A stretch of DNA of 64,000 nt from Coriaria nepalensis (Eukaryota; Streptophyta; Magnoliopsida; Cucurbitales; Coriariaceae): positions 6,879,501 to 6,943,500 of the forward strand of contig CP114491.1 in the NCBI GenBank assembly GCA_027186245.1, written 5' to 3'. This document shows, piece after piece, positions 44,881 to 58,600 of this stretch (position 1 is its first letter; each line of letters begins with the position of its first letter). The notes under the pieces are model-generated. The model was given only the letters and a program-made list of their open reading frames with translations, made no database searches and had not been told where the DNA came from. Made by a program: the position numbers and the translations under genes.

Positions 44881-45199
44881 ACGTGATTTTTTGATTTCAG
44901 CCCGTTGAAGGTGAGAGTTATTTTTTTTTTTCCAAAAAAAAATAACTTGAGGAGTATTTTAGTCATCTTTTATATTCCTTTTATTTTTAGTTAAAAAGTC
45001 AACAAAAGTAAAAAAAGAAGGTCATTTTACAAGAAATTTTATATTGGATCTATTTTTAAAATAAATTTGTAATTGAGGTTAGTTTTATAAATTCTCTCTT
45101 ATTTTAATGAACTGATAATTGATTAATTGGTCCAATTTTAAGTGGCTTGCTGTGCAATCTTTTCTACTACACCAAATTAAAAGTATTATTATATTATTT

Positions 45200-45381
45200 A
45201 TAAATTATGCGTTTGCCAAACCCGCGCCAACAATCGTGCGAAGCACACTTTCTTAGAGCCCGGCCACGCTGCTACCTATGGAACGACGTCGTAACACCGT
45301 TTCCCCCCTCTGCGAGTCTGCAGTATATATTTCCCCTTCCTCGCCGAAAAAGAAAAATTCAAAAAAGCTCAGTCCCTGAAA
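45200..45381 (+). promoter_or_regulatory. PARP2 promoter and 5' UTR
   Basis: The minus strand of 45221-45230 reads TTGGCGCGGG, close to the E2F site consensus. A perfect palindrome ACGACGTCGT (45283-45292) contains the GACGTC bZIP core. A TATA-like tatatat lies at 45323-45330, about 55 bp before the start codon. PARP genes respond to DNA damage and cell-cycle state, so these sites are plausible, not proven. Confidence 0.45.
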
Positions 45382-48300
45382 ATGGCGAACAAACTCAAAG
45401 TGGACGAACTCCGAACTGAACTGACTCAACGCGGCCTCAGCAGTGCAGGGACCAAGCCTACATTGGTCTTCATCTTCTCACTTCACTCTCATTTTCGTTT
45501 TGATTTTGTTGAAGTTCTTAGCTTCTGATTCTGAGATTTTTCTTTTGGCACAGGTCCGGAGACTCGAAGTTGCTCTTCGAAAAGAGTTTAAGAATTCAAC
45601 GGACGGAAACGATGCTGTTGCGTATGGGAATAAGAAGAGGGAGAGGGACTCGGAGGAATATGGGGATTCGAATGGGACTGACAAAATCAAGGCGGTTGAG
45701 AAGTTTCGAGAAATGAATATCAAGCAATTGCGAAAAGAAGCAGCTCGTAAAGGTGTTGCTGCAACTGGAACTAAGAAGGAATTGCTCGAGAGGCTTTGTA
45801 AAGATTCTGATAAGGAAGAAGAGGAATTGGAGGATGCCGGTAAAGGTATGAAGCTAAGCTTAATGTTTAGAAACTACAACAAATGGAATCGAACATTAAT
45901 TTTGTCTTAAAACCGTTTTCTACATTAGTCGTAGGTTGAAATTTATGTAATTCATGAAGACGTTTGAACATTCAAATTTGTGTAATAATGTCATCAGGGC
46001 CTACTTTGAGGCAGGTTATGTTTCTTGTTTTGTTTTGTTCAGAAAATAATTGAAGTGCCTTATTTCTTGTTGGAATTGATTCGGGGAACTTTTTTATGAT
46101 GCGTTTTGGTGGCAGGAGATGAAGAAGACCAAAATGACAGTAAAAAAGAGAAAATGGTCACTGCAACTAAGAAGGGTGCCGCTGTGCTGGATCAGTGGCT
46201 TCCGGATCATATAAAAACTCACTATCACGTTATGCAAATGGCAAGTTTATAGCTGTTTGTAAATATGTGTTCTTTTAGTCGTATCTACCATCATGAAATT
46301 GTTATAGATCTCTAGCATTTTTATCTACAGCCTATGTGTCTGCTGTTTTTTAGTTATCCTTTAAAAACCGAGACTTTAAGGTATGGAAAATATTCAACCC
46401 TCTTATTTCTGTGCAGTATCATACATACTTATAGAACTTCTAGGATACAAAATAGAAAAGTAATCTATCTAGGAAAGTTAATCTATCTAGGAAAGTAATC
46501 TGTCTAATAAAGGACAGATCCCTATAGTTACCATTCTATTCCACTAATTTCTCTATCTATCTAAATATAGAGATACTCAAATATGGTACATAATCATAGG
46601 ATCCTAGAGTTACGGTAAGACTTTCAACACTCCCCCTCAAGTTGGCATGAAAATTTCACTCATGGCTAACTTGTTTACAAAGGTCTCATGCAACACCTTA
46701 GGAAGCCCCTTAGTGAGTATATCTGCTGTTTGACTAGCTGTAGGTATATAAGACATGCATATCACGCCACTGTCTATTTTCTCCTTGATGAAGTGCTTGT
46801 CCACTTCTACATGCATTGTCCTATCATGGAGGATAGGATTGTGAGCTATAGAAATGGCTGCCTTGTTGTCACAGTACACCTTGATAGGTGTTGGTGTAGG
46901 AATATTCAATTCTCCTAGAAACCGTTTAATCCATAATACTTCACAGAAACCATGTGCTACCGAGTGGAATTCTACTTCAGCACACTCCTTGCCACTACAC
47001 TTTGTTTCTTGCTTCTCCATGTAACCAAATTTCCTCCTACAAAGGTACAATAACCCGAGGTAGATCTTCTGTCATTTACATTTCCTGCCCAATCTGCATC
47101 CGTGTAGGCTTCAACTTGTAAATGACCTCTTTTGAACATCAACCCTTTTCGAGGAGTCCCCTTAAAGTACCTTAAAATTCTGAACACTGCTTCAAAATGT
47201 GTAGGCTCGGGTGAATGCATGAATTGACTTACAATGCTAACTGCAAAAGTAATGTCAGGTTTAGTATGTGTTAGATAAATCAGTCTCCCAACCAATCTCT
47301 GGTAACGTTCTCGATCTATCACTTCATTAGGTCTTGCTGTCTTCAATTTTACATTCGGTTCTGTAGGAGTGTCTACTACCTTACAACTAGTCATCCTTGT
47401 TTCTTTGAGTAGATCAAGAATATATTTGTGTTGGTTGATTAAAATTCCCTCTTTGGACCTTGCAAATTCCATTCCAAGGAAGTACTTCAGTTTTCCCAAG
47501 TCCTTGACTTCAAATTCTGCCTCAAGTTTACAAAACAAGTCGCTGATTTCAATAGTTGAATTGTGGTGATCTGAATGGGTGAGTTTTCTGATGAGTGTCG
47601 GACAGTTTGAAACTCGGGCTTAGGGTACTGATTGGAGGTGACTTCAGACATCTTCTAGGGAGCAAAGAAAAACTGTTTTTAACCTAGGGATTTAGAACTT
47701 TGCTCTCATACCATAAAAACTGAGACTTTAAGGTATGGAAAATATTCAACTCTCTTATTTCTGTGCAGTATGATACATACTTGTAGAACTTCTAGGATAC
47801 AAAATAGGAAAGTACTCTATCTAGGAAAGTTAATCTATTTAGGAAAGTAATCTGTCTAATAAAGGACAGATCCCTATATTTATCATTCTATTCCACTAAT
47901 TTCTCTATCTATCTAAATATAGAGATGCTCAAATATGGTACATAATCATAGGATAATTCCTAGAGTTACGGTAAGACTTTGAACATAAAATTCTTCATTG
48001 CAGGGAGATAATGTCTATGACGCCATGTTGAACCAGACTAACATTGGCGACAATAACAACAAGTTCTACGTGGTTCAAGTTCTTGGTAAAGTTGCTACCC
48101 TTCTCTTAAATATTGGATACTCTTCTAATTTATCCAATATTCTCAATTCCGAAAATTAAAATTATTGTGACCAAAAGTAAAGATAAGGATGATACTTGTT
48201 TAGATAGTAGAGGATAATATATGTGATCAAGCATCCATTTTGTTGCACTGTAATCTATTTTCTCCCTTTAATTTTTTTGGATTTGAATTTCCGATTACAG

Positions 48301-50439
48301 AATCTTATGATGGCCATACCTTCATGGTTTACAATAGATGGGGAAGAGTAGGTGTGAAGGGTCAAGACAAGTTACAGGGCCCTTACACATCCCGAGACAG
48401 TGCCATCCAGGAATTTGAACATAAATTCTTCACCAAAACAAGGAATTTGTGGTGCAATCGTAATGATTTCATTTGTCACCCAAAGAGCTATACATGGTTG
48501 CAGATGGACTATAGTCAAAATGACAAAGAAGTATTGGTAAGTACCTTTTCTTTTATTCAAGAAACTTTACTGTTGGCTTCAATTTTAGAATGCTTGAGAT
48601 TGCTATATTCCCGCTGTAATTGTTTATGGATGTAAATACCAACTCACCATTTATTATTCCAAAGAGAATAAAAGCACCAAAGAATGCTAGGACATTTCTG
48701 CAACACTTTTTAACCCAGTCTTCATATTTCATCGGTAGATATCTGAGAAAAAAAAAAGGTAAATCACAATTCCATTTTGCTAAATATGTCATAGGGTGTC
48801 AAACATTGTGTTTACGAATCTTTCTGCTATACGAACTTCTGGTCATTACGTACTGACCACTAGCCTTGTAGAGGCAAGGTTGGGTTAATACCAAGTGGTA
48901 GGTGGTGAGATCTCAGGGAGGGTTACTTTCTCTTATGATGTCCTTTTTAAATACCTGTTAAAAGAGAGGAAATTTATGCGTATATATTTTTACAGCTTAT
49001 GAGTAGTCATTGAATGTTGGCAGGTCAATAAAAAGCCTCAATTAGGGAAACAGCCTTGGGAAACAAAACTTGAACCGCGCATTGCAGAGTTCATCTCTCT
49101 AATTTGTAATGTTAGCATGATGAAGCAGCAAATGATGGAAATAGGTTGGCAATCAATCTTTCACATTGTTTATGTTGTATACAAAGAGATAAAAATACCT
49201 GAAAAGGAGAAAAAGTATATGATAGACATATAAGCACCTTTATTATATATCTTAGTAGATTTGCAATCCATCCTATTTTTATGTGCTTTTTTTACTCTTT
49301 TTATGTGAATATTTAGCTGATGACTGATTGAGATAAATATAATCTTCTCTAGGTTATAATGCTGACAAATTGCCACTTGGTAAGCTAAGCAAATCGACTA
49401 TTTTGAAGGCAAGTCTTTGATGCATCTAAATTTCATCTTTCCTAATGTTCAATATTATTGATGATTGAGCGTATTAGCATGCTTGATGTCTCCTTTTATG
49501 TACTTTAGAGGTACTATTGATTTTCAATTTTTTTTTTAAAGCTGAAACTCCAGTCATATGTAAGATCTTCCGTTTTCTTATAGCACTCAACATATTAACA
49601 TTCTTGAATGGATAATCAGGGTTATGAGGTCCTAAAGATGATTGCTGATGTAATCGACCATTCCAACAGGAGTGCACTGGAGCAATTAAGTGGGTATGAT
49701 CTGTTTGTTATGTACTTAAGAGTATATTCTGTCTATGGTACTTTATTTGCTTCACATTCCAAAAGGCATGCATTGTGAACATTCAATGTGGTCTCTTACG
49801 TTGCTTGGTTATGTACATTCACAGTAATGCTTCTGAAAGATGATTTTGTGCAGGGAATTCTACACTGTCATTCCTCATGACTTTGGATATAAGAAAATGC
49901 GTGAGTCCTCTCTCTCTTCTCAACCTTCCATGTCTTTTATGACCACCGCACCTTCATAATATTTCAGAGATTCCTAACAACCATTCGGAAAGAGTCAATC
50001 TAACCCGTTTGAAACTTGAAAATCTATATAATGACAGGTGAGTTTGTGATTGACACCCCTCAGAAATTGAAAAACAAGCTGGAAATGGTAACATATTGTT
50101 ATTTTCCATTTTGTTTCTGTCAGCCTGATGAAACTTATAAAAAAGAGGGTCTTGTTAATGTATCTTGAGAAGCCTTTTACATCCCCAGTTCTTTTGTATT
50201 TTCTTAAGAGAAATTTTCAACTCTCTAATTCAATTTTGCAGGTGGAGGCATTGGGGGAAATTGAGCTTGCCACAAAGTTACTAGAAGAAGACAGTACAGT
50301 GCAGGTAGTGTTATTTGGTTTCATTTTTCTTAGACTTTTAGTGAAAGCTTCTTATATCGAAATGGTGCACAAAGCAAAGGGTTATATTGTAGGTTTCATT
50401 TTAGTGGAAGTGAATATTGACAATAACTTTAATATGTGG

Positions 50440-50478
<39 letters not shown>

Positions 50479-52510
50479 TGCTAATCTCATCGTGTATAAT
50501 ATCTGGGATTTTATTAATCAACTGAAGTTTGTAGCTATGATGTATGCATCTCGTAGTCCATGTCTGTATTTCTTGTCGATATAAAAATCCAACAATTGTT
50601 GATTTGTGGTCACCTTAGTTTTCTATTTTTTATCTTAAAATTAAGGGATGTGATCAACTTTCGACATTATCCATTCTTGGAGTTTCTTTACTTATGAAAT
50701 AGGTGTTCAAATTTTTCCACATTCTAAATCACCGAAGTTGGACATTGTATTCTTAAGTATTATATTACAATCTATGTTCTGCTTATCGCTACAGGAAGAT
50801 CCCCTGGTTTCTCATTACCAACGCCTTCATTGTGAGCTGACACCTCTTGAAGCTGATTCAAAGGAGTTCGCTATGGTAATCTTTCAGCGGTGTTTCCATT
50901 GAAAATTTAGACCCAGACCCATGTGCTTAACCTTTATGTGCTACTTTGCTTACTTCTTCATTGAGAAGTTTTTTGATTTGTTAAAAATATCAAGCCTTTA
51001 ATTCCTTATTTATCTATATTAAAAAAGAAAAGGTTGGAACTCTTTGAGTCGTTACCTTAGTCTTGACTCCATTTCATAGCTGGCTCTCCACTGAAGATTT
51101 TGTTGTTTTTTTGTTTTTTATATATTTTTAATAACAAAATAGAATTTTGACTTCATCTTCAGGTTGAGAAGTATACTCAAAATACTCATGCAAAAACACA
51201 TTCAAATTATAAGGTTGAAATTGCTAAGATATTTAAGACCTCAAGAGAAGGGGAAGCTGAACGTTTTGTTAAGGTGAGGTTTCTATATCTAAACATGGCA
51301 GTGCTGTTCCCATTATGCTTTTTCATCGTTCACCATAGCAAAGCAGGTTAAGCTGGCTCATATTACTCCATTGCTTTTCTTCTGCAAACAGTTCTCAAAT
51401 GCAAAAAACCGAATGTTGTTGTGGCACGGGTCTCGACTTACAAACTGGACTGGCATTCTATCTCAAGGTCATCCTATTATTCTCTTCTTTTCTTTATCAT
51501 ACTTGCACAATGCAAATGCATAAAGTTCTCTGTTATGTATGTATTGTGGAAAATAACCCAACTCACTGAATGCATTGACAAACTATCAGGTTTGCGCATT
51601 GCTCCCCCTGAAGCACCAGTAACAGGTTATATGTTCGGAAAGGGCGTTTACTTTGCTGATATGTTCTCCAAAAGTGCAAATTATTGCTATGCTTCTAATG
51701 CCGCTTCAAGTGGTGTGCTTCTCTTATGTGAGGTTGTTCTTTAACCTATTGAATTCCCTCATGGTCAAATCATTACAATACCTATTTGGTTATTAAAAGG
51801 CCCGATATTTTCCGTGGGATTAGTTGGTAATCACTAATGCTTAAAATCCTCATATTGTATGAACTGTGAAGTCTGTTTAATTGCATAAAATTTTAGGTTG
51901 CACTTGGTGACATGGCTGAGCTTCTTCATGCAAAATATGATGCTGATCAATTGCCTGAGGGGAAAATGAGGTTTGTTTCTCTGACGAAATATTAGTTTCA
52001 TACTCCTAATTTTCAATCTATAACCCAACTAAAATTCAATGTTTTGCTTTGTTCGGTAGATTTTTTTATTTCCAAGCTAATTACCTCCTTTCCATTTCTT
52101 CCTCCGTCTTCTTCTTTGGCCTTATAATGAGGTCTCATACCCTAACATTGCAGTACAAAAGGAGTAGGGGGGACTGCACCCAATATGTCAGAAGCTCTAG
52201 CGCTTGAAGATGGCCTTGTTGTTCCCCTCGGAAAGCCGAAACAGAATCGTGGTTCTAAGGTACTGTTCATAATCACTCAGATAATATTTGACCTCTAAAT
52301 AGAGAGAACATTGATCATATGGGAAGAGTCGATTAGAGTTCAATTTTGATGAATGAAGTTGAAGATTATGTAGTTTACATGGGATTTTTCATAAAAAACT
52401 ATCTTCCTTTTTGGCAGGGTGCGTTAATGTACAATGAGTATATAGTATACGATGTGGACCAAATCAGGATGCGTTACCTTGTTCAAGTGAACTTCATTTT
52501 CAATCGATGA
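45382..52510 (+). CDS. PARP2: Poly(ADP-ribose) polymerase 2 (PARP2)
   Basis: Eighteen exons: 45382-45465, 45554-45845, 46116-46240, 48004-48085, 48301-48536, 49024-49144, 49353-49408, 49620-49693, 49854-49900, 50038-50087, 50242-50304, 50795-50875, 51163-51273, 51392-51467, 51590-51732, 51897-51970, 52154-52259, 52418-52510; 637 codons, the same length I recall for Arabidopsis PARP2. It uses NAD+ to add ADP-ribose chains to nuclear proteins after DNA breaks. Two SAP-type motifs ([31 protein letters not shown]) lie in the N-terminus. A WGR domain follows ([12 protein letters not shown]), then the regulatory helical domain, then the catalytic domain. The catalytic His is in LLWHGSRL, Tyr in [14 protein letters not shown] and Glu in LMYNEYIVY. 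Two donors are GC. Intron 3 holds a copia insertion. Confidence 0.97.
46362..47985 (-). mobile_element. Copia deletion derivative in PARP2 intron 3
   Basis: LTRs lie at about 46367-46629 and 47719-47985, with about a dozen differences in 265 bp. TAAAA on both outer sides (46362-46366 and 47986-47990) is the likely 5-bp target duplication. The primer site TGGTATGAGAGC is next to the right LTR, and a purine tract ttgagggggagtg is next to the left one. The 1.1-kb interior begins with a gag start ([14 protein letters not shown], 47651 leftwards). It jumps directly into late RT and RNase H (47538-46637). It is a non-autonomous internal deletion product. It lies antisense to PARP2 and explains the unusual intron length. 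Confidence 0.88.
46637..47538 (-). pseudogene. copia RT end and RNase H in PARP2 intron
   Basis: 47538-46972 is open and reads [17 protein letters not shown], then [20 protein letters not shown] and [13 protein letters not shown] with the RNase H Asp. A frameshift near 46990 leads into the rest, [19 protein letters not shown] and [12 protein letters not shown] relatively well-kept copy for this window. Confidence 0.9.
50443..50476. repeat. (TA)n microsatellite in PARP2 intron 11
   Basis: About 17 tandem TA units. Confidence 0.9.
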
Positions 52511-54235
<1,725 letters not shown>

Positions 54236-54240
54236 GCTCA

Positions 54241-54246
54241 TATATA
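54241..54246 (+). promoter_or_regulatory. Likely TATA box of MIR164
   Basis: catatatagtgggtagg lies about 125 bp upstream of the mature miRNA, just after a CT-rich block. This position is typical for polymerase II miRNA promoters. Confidence 0.5.
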
Positions 54247-54349
54247 GTGGGTAGGGGGGAGAGCTTCTTCTTCTACTGAACTATGCATGTATCATCAATC
54301 CATGGCGGCCCGGTTCGTAATACTATGTATGTATATATGTATCAGTGTG

Positions 54350-54470
54350 GGTGGGTAACTCCTTGCTGGAGAAGCAGGGCACGTGCAAAGTGTAAGAACT
54401 CACTGCCATTACTAGTGAATTACCATCATATTCGCACGTGCTACCCTTCTCCAACATGGGTTCCTCACCT
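54350..54470 (+). ncRNA. MIR164: MIR164 precursor hairpin
   Basis: The mature strand is 54367-54387: 21 nt starting TGGAGAAGCAGGGCACG and ending TGCA, which is exactly the miR164 sequence I know. The star strand is at 54435-54455 (CACGTGCTACCCTTCTCCAA...), with a 47-nt loop. The lower stem continues outward, pairing ggtgggtaac (54350-54359) with ggttcctcacc (54459-54469). miR164 guides cleavage of NAC mRNAs such as CUC1, CUC2 and NAC1, and so controls organ boundaries, leaf margins and lateral roots. In Arabidopsis MIR164A is, from memory, next to U1A and PHR2, both present in this window. Confidence 0.96.
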
Positions 54471-55650
54471 ATTTTAAAAATAGTTTTTGCTCTCCTGCCC
54501 AGGGCCATGCCTCCATCAACACTTGTGTCTAGGTAATAACTTCGACCGTACATATATATATATATAGTTATCTTTCATCTTTTGTACTAAGTTTTGGAAT
54601 CATAGTTTTCCATATATATATATATAGTCATCTTTCATCTTCTATTTATTTTTAAATTTTCACCTTATTATAATAGCCAAAACTTTGTTACTGTTACCAC
54701 TGCCCACCAACTCTGTTGCTATCGCCTCCCCAACTTTGCTTCCCACCTCCATTCCTCACGATCCCATCTTCATTATCGCTACCTTACCTTTAGCTACTGT
54801 CGTCATCCCAACTTCATTGTTGCGCCCCACCACCTTCAATAGTGATGGCGGTGAGATGCAGTGGCAGCAATAGTGAAAGTAGAACGGCAACGTCGGCGAC
54901 GATGAAAACAAGATAGGTGGGAGTGATTGGTGACAACAAAGATGACGGAGAAGGTGGGGTGGCGAGGGCGACATGGGTGGAGCATAATGCGACATTGGAT
55001 GTGGGGCGGCGATGGCAACAAACGTTGATAGGATGAAAATAAAAAATAATGGAAAAAGAAGTAGTAGAATTTTGTTCAATAAAAATTAAATGAAGATTCT
55101 TAAAATATTTTAATATTTATCTTTTATTTTTTTTTTCCTTAAAAAAAAAAAATTAAATGACTCAATTAAATCAAACAAAAAATTAAAAGATAAAAATTAA
55201 AAAGAAAAAAAAAATAATAATTTAACTTTCAATTTGCGTAATTGATGAGTGTAATTGATTTTATTAAGCGTAGAGTATTATTGCTTTTATTTAGCAGGAA
55301 TCATTTATTTAAATTCAATAATAATATAATTTATTAGATATCAAATAAAATTTTAGATATTTTTTGGAAAAGAAAAAGAAAAAGAATTCTATTATTTTTC
55401 TTTTCGGCCCAAAATCTCATAAGATCTGTTAAAAAATGAATAATTTAAAGTTTTTTGGGCCGGATCGATAGTGGTTCTCAAAATCCAATAATAAATCCGG
55501 TTCCGGGTTTCATATTACAAAACGATTTTACCCGATAATTCCGGGTCAAATATCCAGGTTTTGCTAAAATCTTCACAACATCGTCCCCGGAAAAACCGTG
55601 CAGCTATTCTTGTTGCTTTTCGAAACTCCTCTACTTCTTCACAGGGAGCA
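54471..55650. other. Spacer between MIR164 and UTP14
   Basis: No gene. Low-complexity C/T-rich sequence at 54680-54840 and poly-A/T at 55085-55220. The last 100 bp form the UTP14 5' UTR. Confidence 0.55.
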
Positions 55651-58600
55651 ATGGCGGACACAGAGCGGAAAGCTAGAGACGACTCGAAGCGACAGAACTC
55701 CAGAAAGAAGCAGAAGAATACCAAACCTTCTAGTAAAAAAATTACGGTCGGCGAAAAGATGAAGAAGAGGAGTGGCCCTCGTTTGCCGTCTTACCTCCGG
55801 AAAGAGCTCAACCGATTGAACCCTAGTAGTAGTCCGTTAAAAAGTGACGAGGAGATTGATTCCGACGAGGGAGAGGTTAATGTTAAGGACGTTTATGAAT
55901 ATGAGGAAAGTGCGCCCGAGGAGGAGTCCAAGAAAAATCGCCGATTCGATCCAGTGGAGAACTTCGACTACGAGCTTCCTGAAAATTTCAAGGTTAGGAG
56001 CATTGTTCTGGTTCTATGTTTTGTGATTGAGCTTTTATGTAGTTTGCAGTTTGAAATTAGAATGCCATTTCATGACTGAATTATTAAAACTAGGATTAAT
56101 GTCCTTTGAAGCTGTTAATTTTCTTTGAAGATGTTTTATATTCTAGATGGTTAACGAGTAGGTGCTCATTCCTGCTCGTTCCCTTGCGCATTGTCAAAGT
56201 GTTTATTTATGCTCTTTTCTTTTTTGTGTTTTCCTGTTTAGGATGAGAACGTGTTGTCAGATGATGATGATGATCAGAACCATGACAGAAGGGATGATGG
56301 AGGAGAGATCGGAGATGCCACTGATGATGAGGTTGAAAATGAAGATGGTGAAAAGCACGTAAGGATGTTACAAGGGATTACTGGAATGCCCAGTGAGGCT
56401 TTTGAAGGTACGATAACACTTCCAAAAATTTTATTTTATCATCTTTGGATTGTTTGATTAAATTTTTGTTTTGTTTGTTGGATTTCTATTTTGCACTCGT
56501 CGTTGCTCTGCTGAAATTATATGACCGTGCTCACAAGGTTTATCGAACTAGTATTATTCAAGAAACTCAACTTTTTTTTCCTGATACTACGGAAGAATCT
56601 TTCATTGAAAACCCTGCTTGTTGACATATTTTTAAAATTGATTTCTATATATTTCACACTCCCTTTTGATTGGTGATGAAGAGATTTCTGTATGCTGAAG
56701 TAGTAAACTGATATATGATACTCATGAATACACTCGATGAATCGACTGCCATTTTGCTTATGCTTTATAGTGATGCTATTGCCATGATATATTGTCAATC
56801 TCAGGGAAGAAGAGCAAAAAAATTGTTATATCAGAGGCATATCCTGAGTCTGAGTATAATCCTAGCCATGATGTATTGCATGGTGATGGGCGCATCAGCA
56901 TTGAAGATCTAATGGATCCTCTTCATGGGAAATCTGGTTATAGCAAACTCAGAAAGAGAATGCAGCGAATGGAGAAAAAATCTACAGTTATTCACGCACC
57001 ATTACCAAAAGCGGATCAGGACAGGTTGGAGAGGAAGGTGGCTTATGAGCAATCAAAGAAACAAATTAGTAAGTGGGAGCCTGTAGTGAAGAGGAATAGG
57101 GAGGCACCTACTATGTTCTTTGGTGAAGATGTGGATTTGGGGTTTTCCACTGTAGGAGCAATAGCTTCAGAATTTCAACCCAGAACTGATATTGAGAAGA
57201 AAATTGCTTCAATAGTTAATAACAGCAAGATTATGGAAGCTCACATAAAAGATGGTTCCAAGCTTCTGGAATTAAATAAGGTAAATAGACATTCATTCTG
57301 TAGTAGTTCTTTTTTTTTTTTTTTGTAGAATTTGTGTGTTTGGTTCATGGCTTTTTATGCAAAAAAGTTTGTGTGTGCCTATATAAAGATTGAACATTTC
57401 ATGATACCTGACAGGTATCTTTTGAGGATGAAAAGGACAGGCATAATCGAATAGCCAAAATGCGTAACCTTCTTTTCCGTCATGAAATGAAGGCGAAACA
57501 TATAAAAAAGATAAAATCTAAAACATACCGGCGTTTGTTGAAAAAAGATACCATGAAGGAGGCATCTGCTCGAATTGAAATGGATCCAGAAGCTGCTAAG
57601 GAACTAGCAATGAAGCAGGAGTTCAAACGCGCAGAGGTGATTGTTTATTGAAATTTCATTTTCTTTTAGATTTTACATTGTTCTGCATCTTGAGCAGTGA
57701 AAGTTAACGCACCGTCAAATGATAAAACTCCCTCAAATATCTCTTTTCACCTTTTCCTTTTATATTCTCTTTGCAGTTAATAATTTTTTTATTTTATTTT
57801 TTTGTTTGATTCAGGAGCGTATGACATTGAAGCACAAAAATAGCTCCAAGTGGGCAAAGCGCATTTTAAAGCGTGGCTTGAGTGCACAAGATGAAGGGAC
57901 CCGAGCTGCCATATCTGAACAGTTGCACCAACATTCCATGTTGACTAGAAAAATGAACTCAATGAGGGATAGCAGCAGCGGAAGCAGTAGTGATGAAAGC
58001 AGTGGCGAGGATGATGGAGATGAGCCTTCAGCTAGTTCAGAGCAGCAAAGGGCATCAAAGATGTTAGAAAAAGCAAAAGAGAAGACTCTGAGAGCATTAG
58101 ATGAGGAGGATGAAATGCCTAACACAGGATTGCTCTCTTTACCTTTCATGGTAATGTGTTTGGTATTCTTGTTAGTCTGAGTTTCAAAAGATTACACTAT
58201 ATCTTGGCGGTCCTCTGTGATCACCATGAACCAGATTCTCACTTGCATTAGGTCCAGCCCTCTAGATTCTACAACAGCCTCATTCCCCCTAAAATGAAGT
58301 TGAAATGAAAGAATTATGAGATTTTATCAGCAGTTCTGTCTTTTAATATAAAGGAGATGTTGGAGGGGAAAAGAGGATTCAAGAACTCATAAAGTTATAA
58401 AGGATCTCATTATGAGACATGATAGCAAATTCATTGATTTGGTTCTGTTTTTGTTTGTGCCATTTAGGCGCGGGGGATGAAGAAAAGGAAAGAAGCAGCT
58501 GTTGAAGAAGCAAAACTTGCTCTCCAAGAGCTGGAAGCATTGTCTGGACAACTTGATCCAGCTGGAACAGAAACAGCCACTGTGAGCGGTCGAAGGGTTT

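Larger units (their letters stand above)
42742..45180. other. Intergenic region with unclassified repeats
   Basis: No convincing gene. A 91-codon minus-strand frame (42991-43266) has no recognised similarity. 43620-44040 looks like old repeat sequence. 44711-44885 carries a 90-bp tandem duplication. Purine/pyrimidine-rich blocks near 44570-45060. Confidence 0.5.

Noticed and set aside
56670..56715. Box C/D snoRNA-like pattern (tgatga ... ctga) in UTP14 intron 2
   Set aside because: The boxes are too close (about 40 nt) and no terminal stem is formed.
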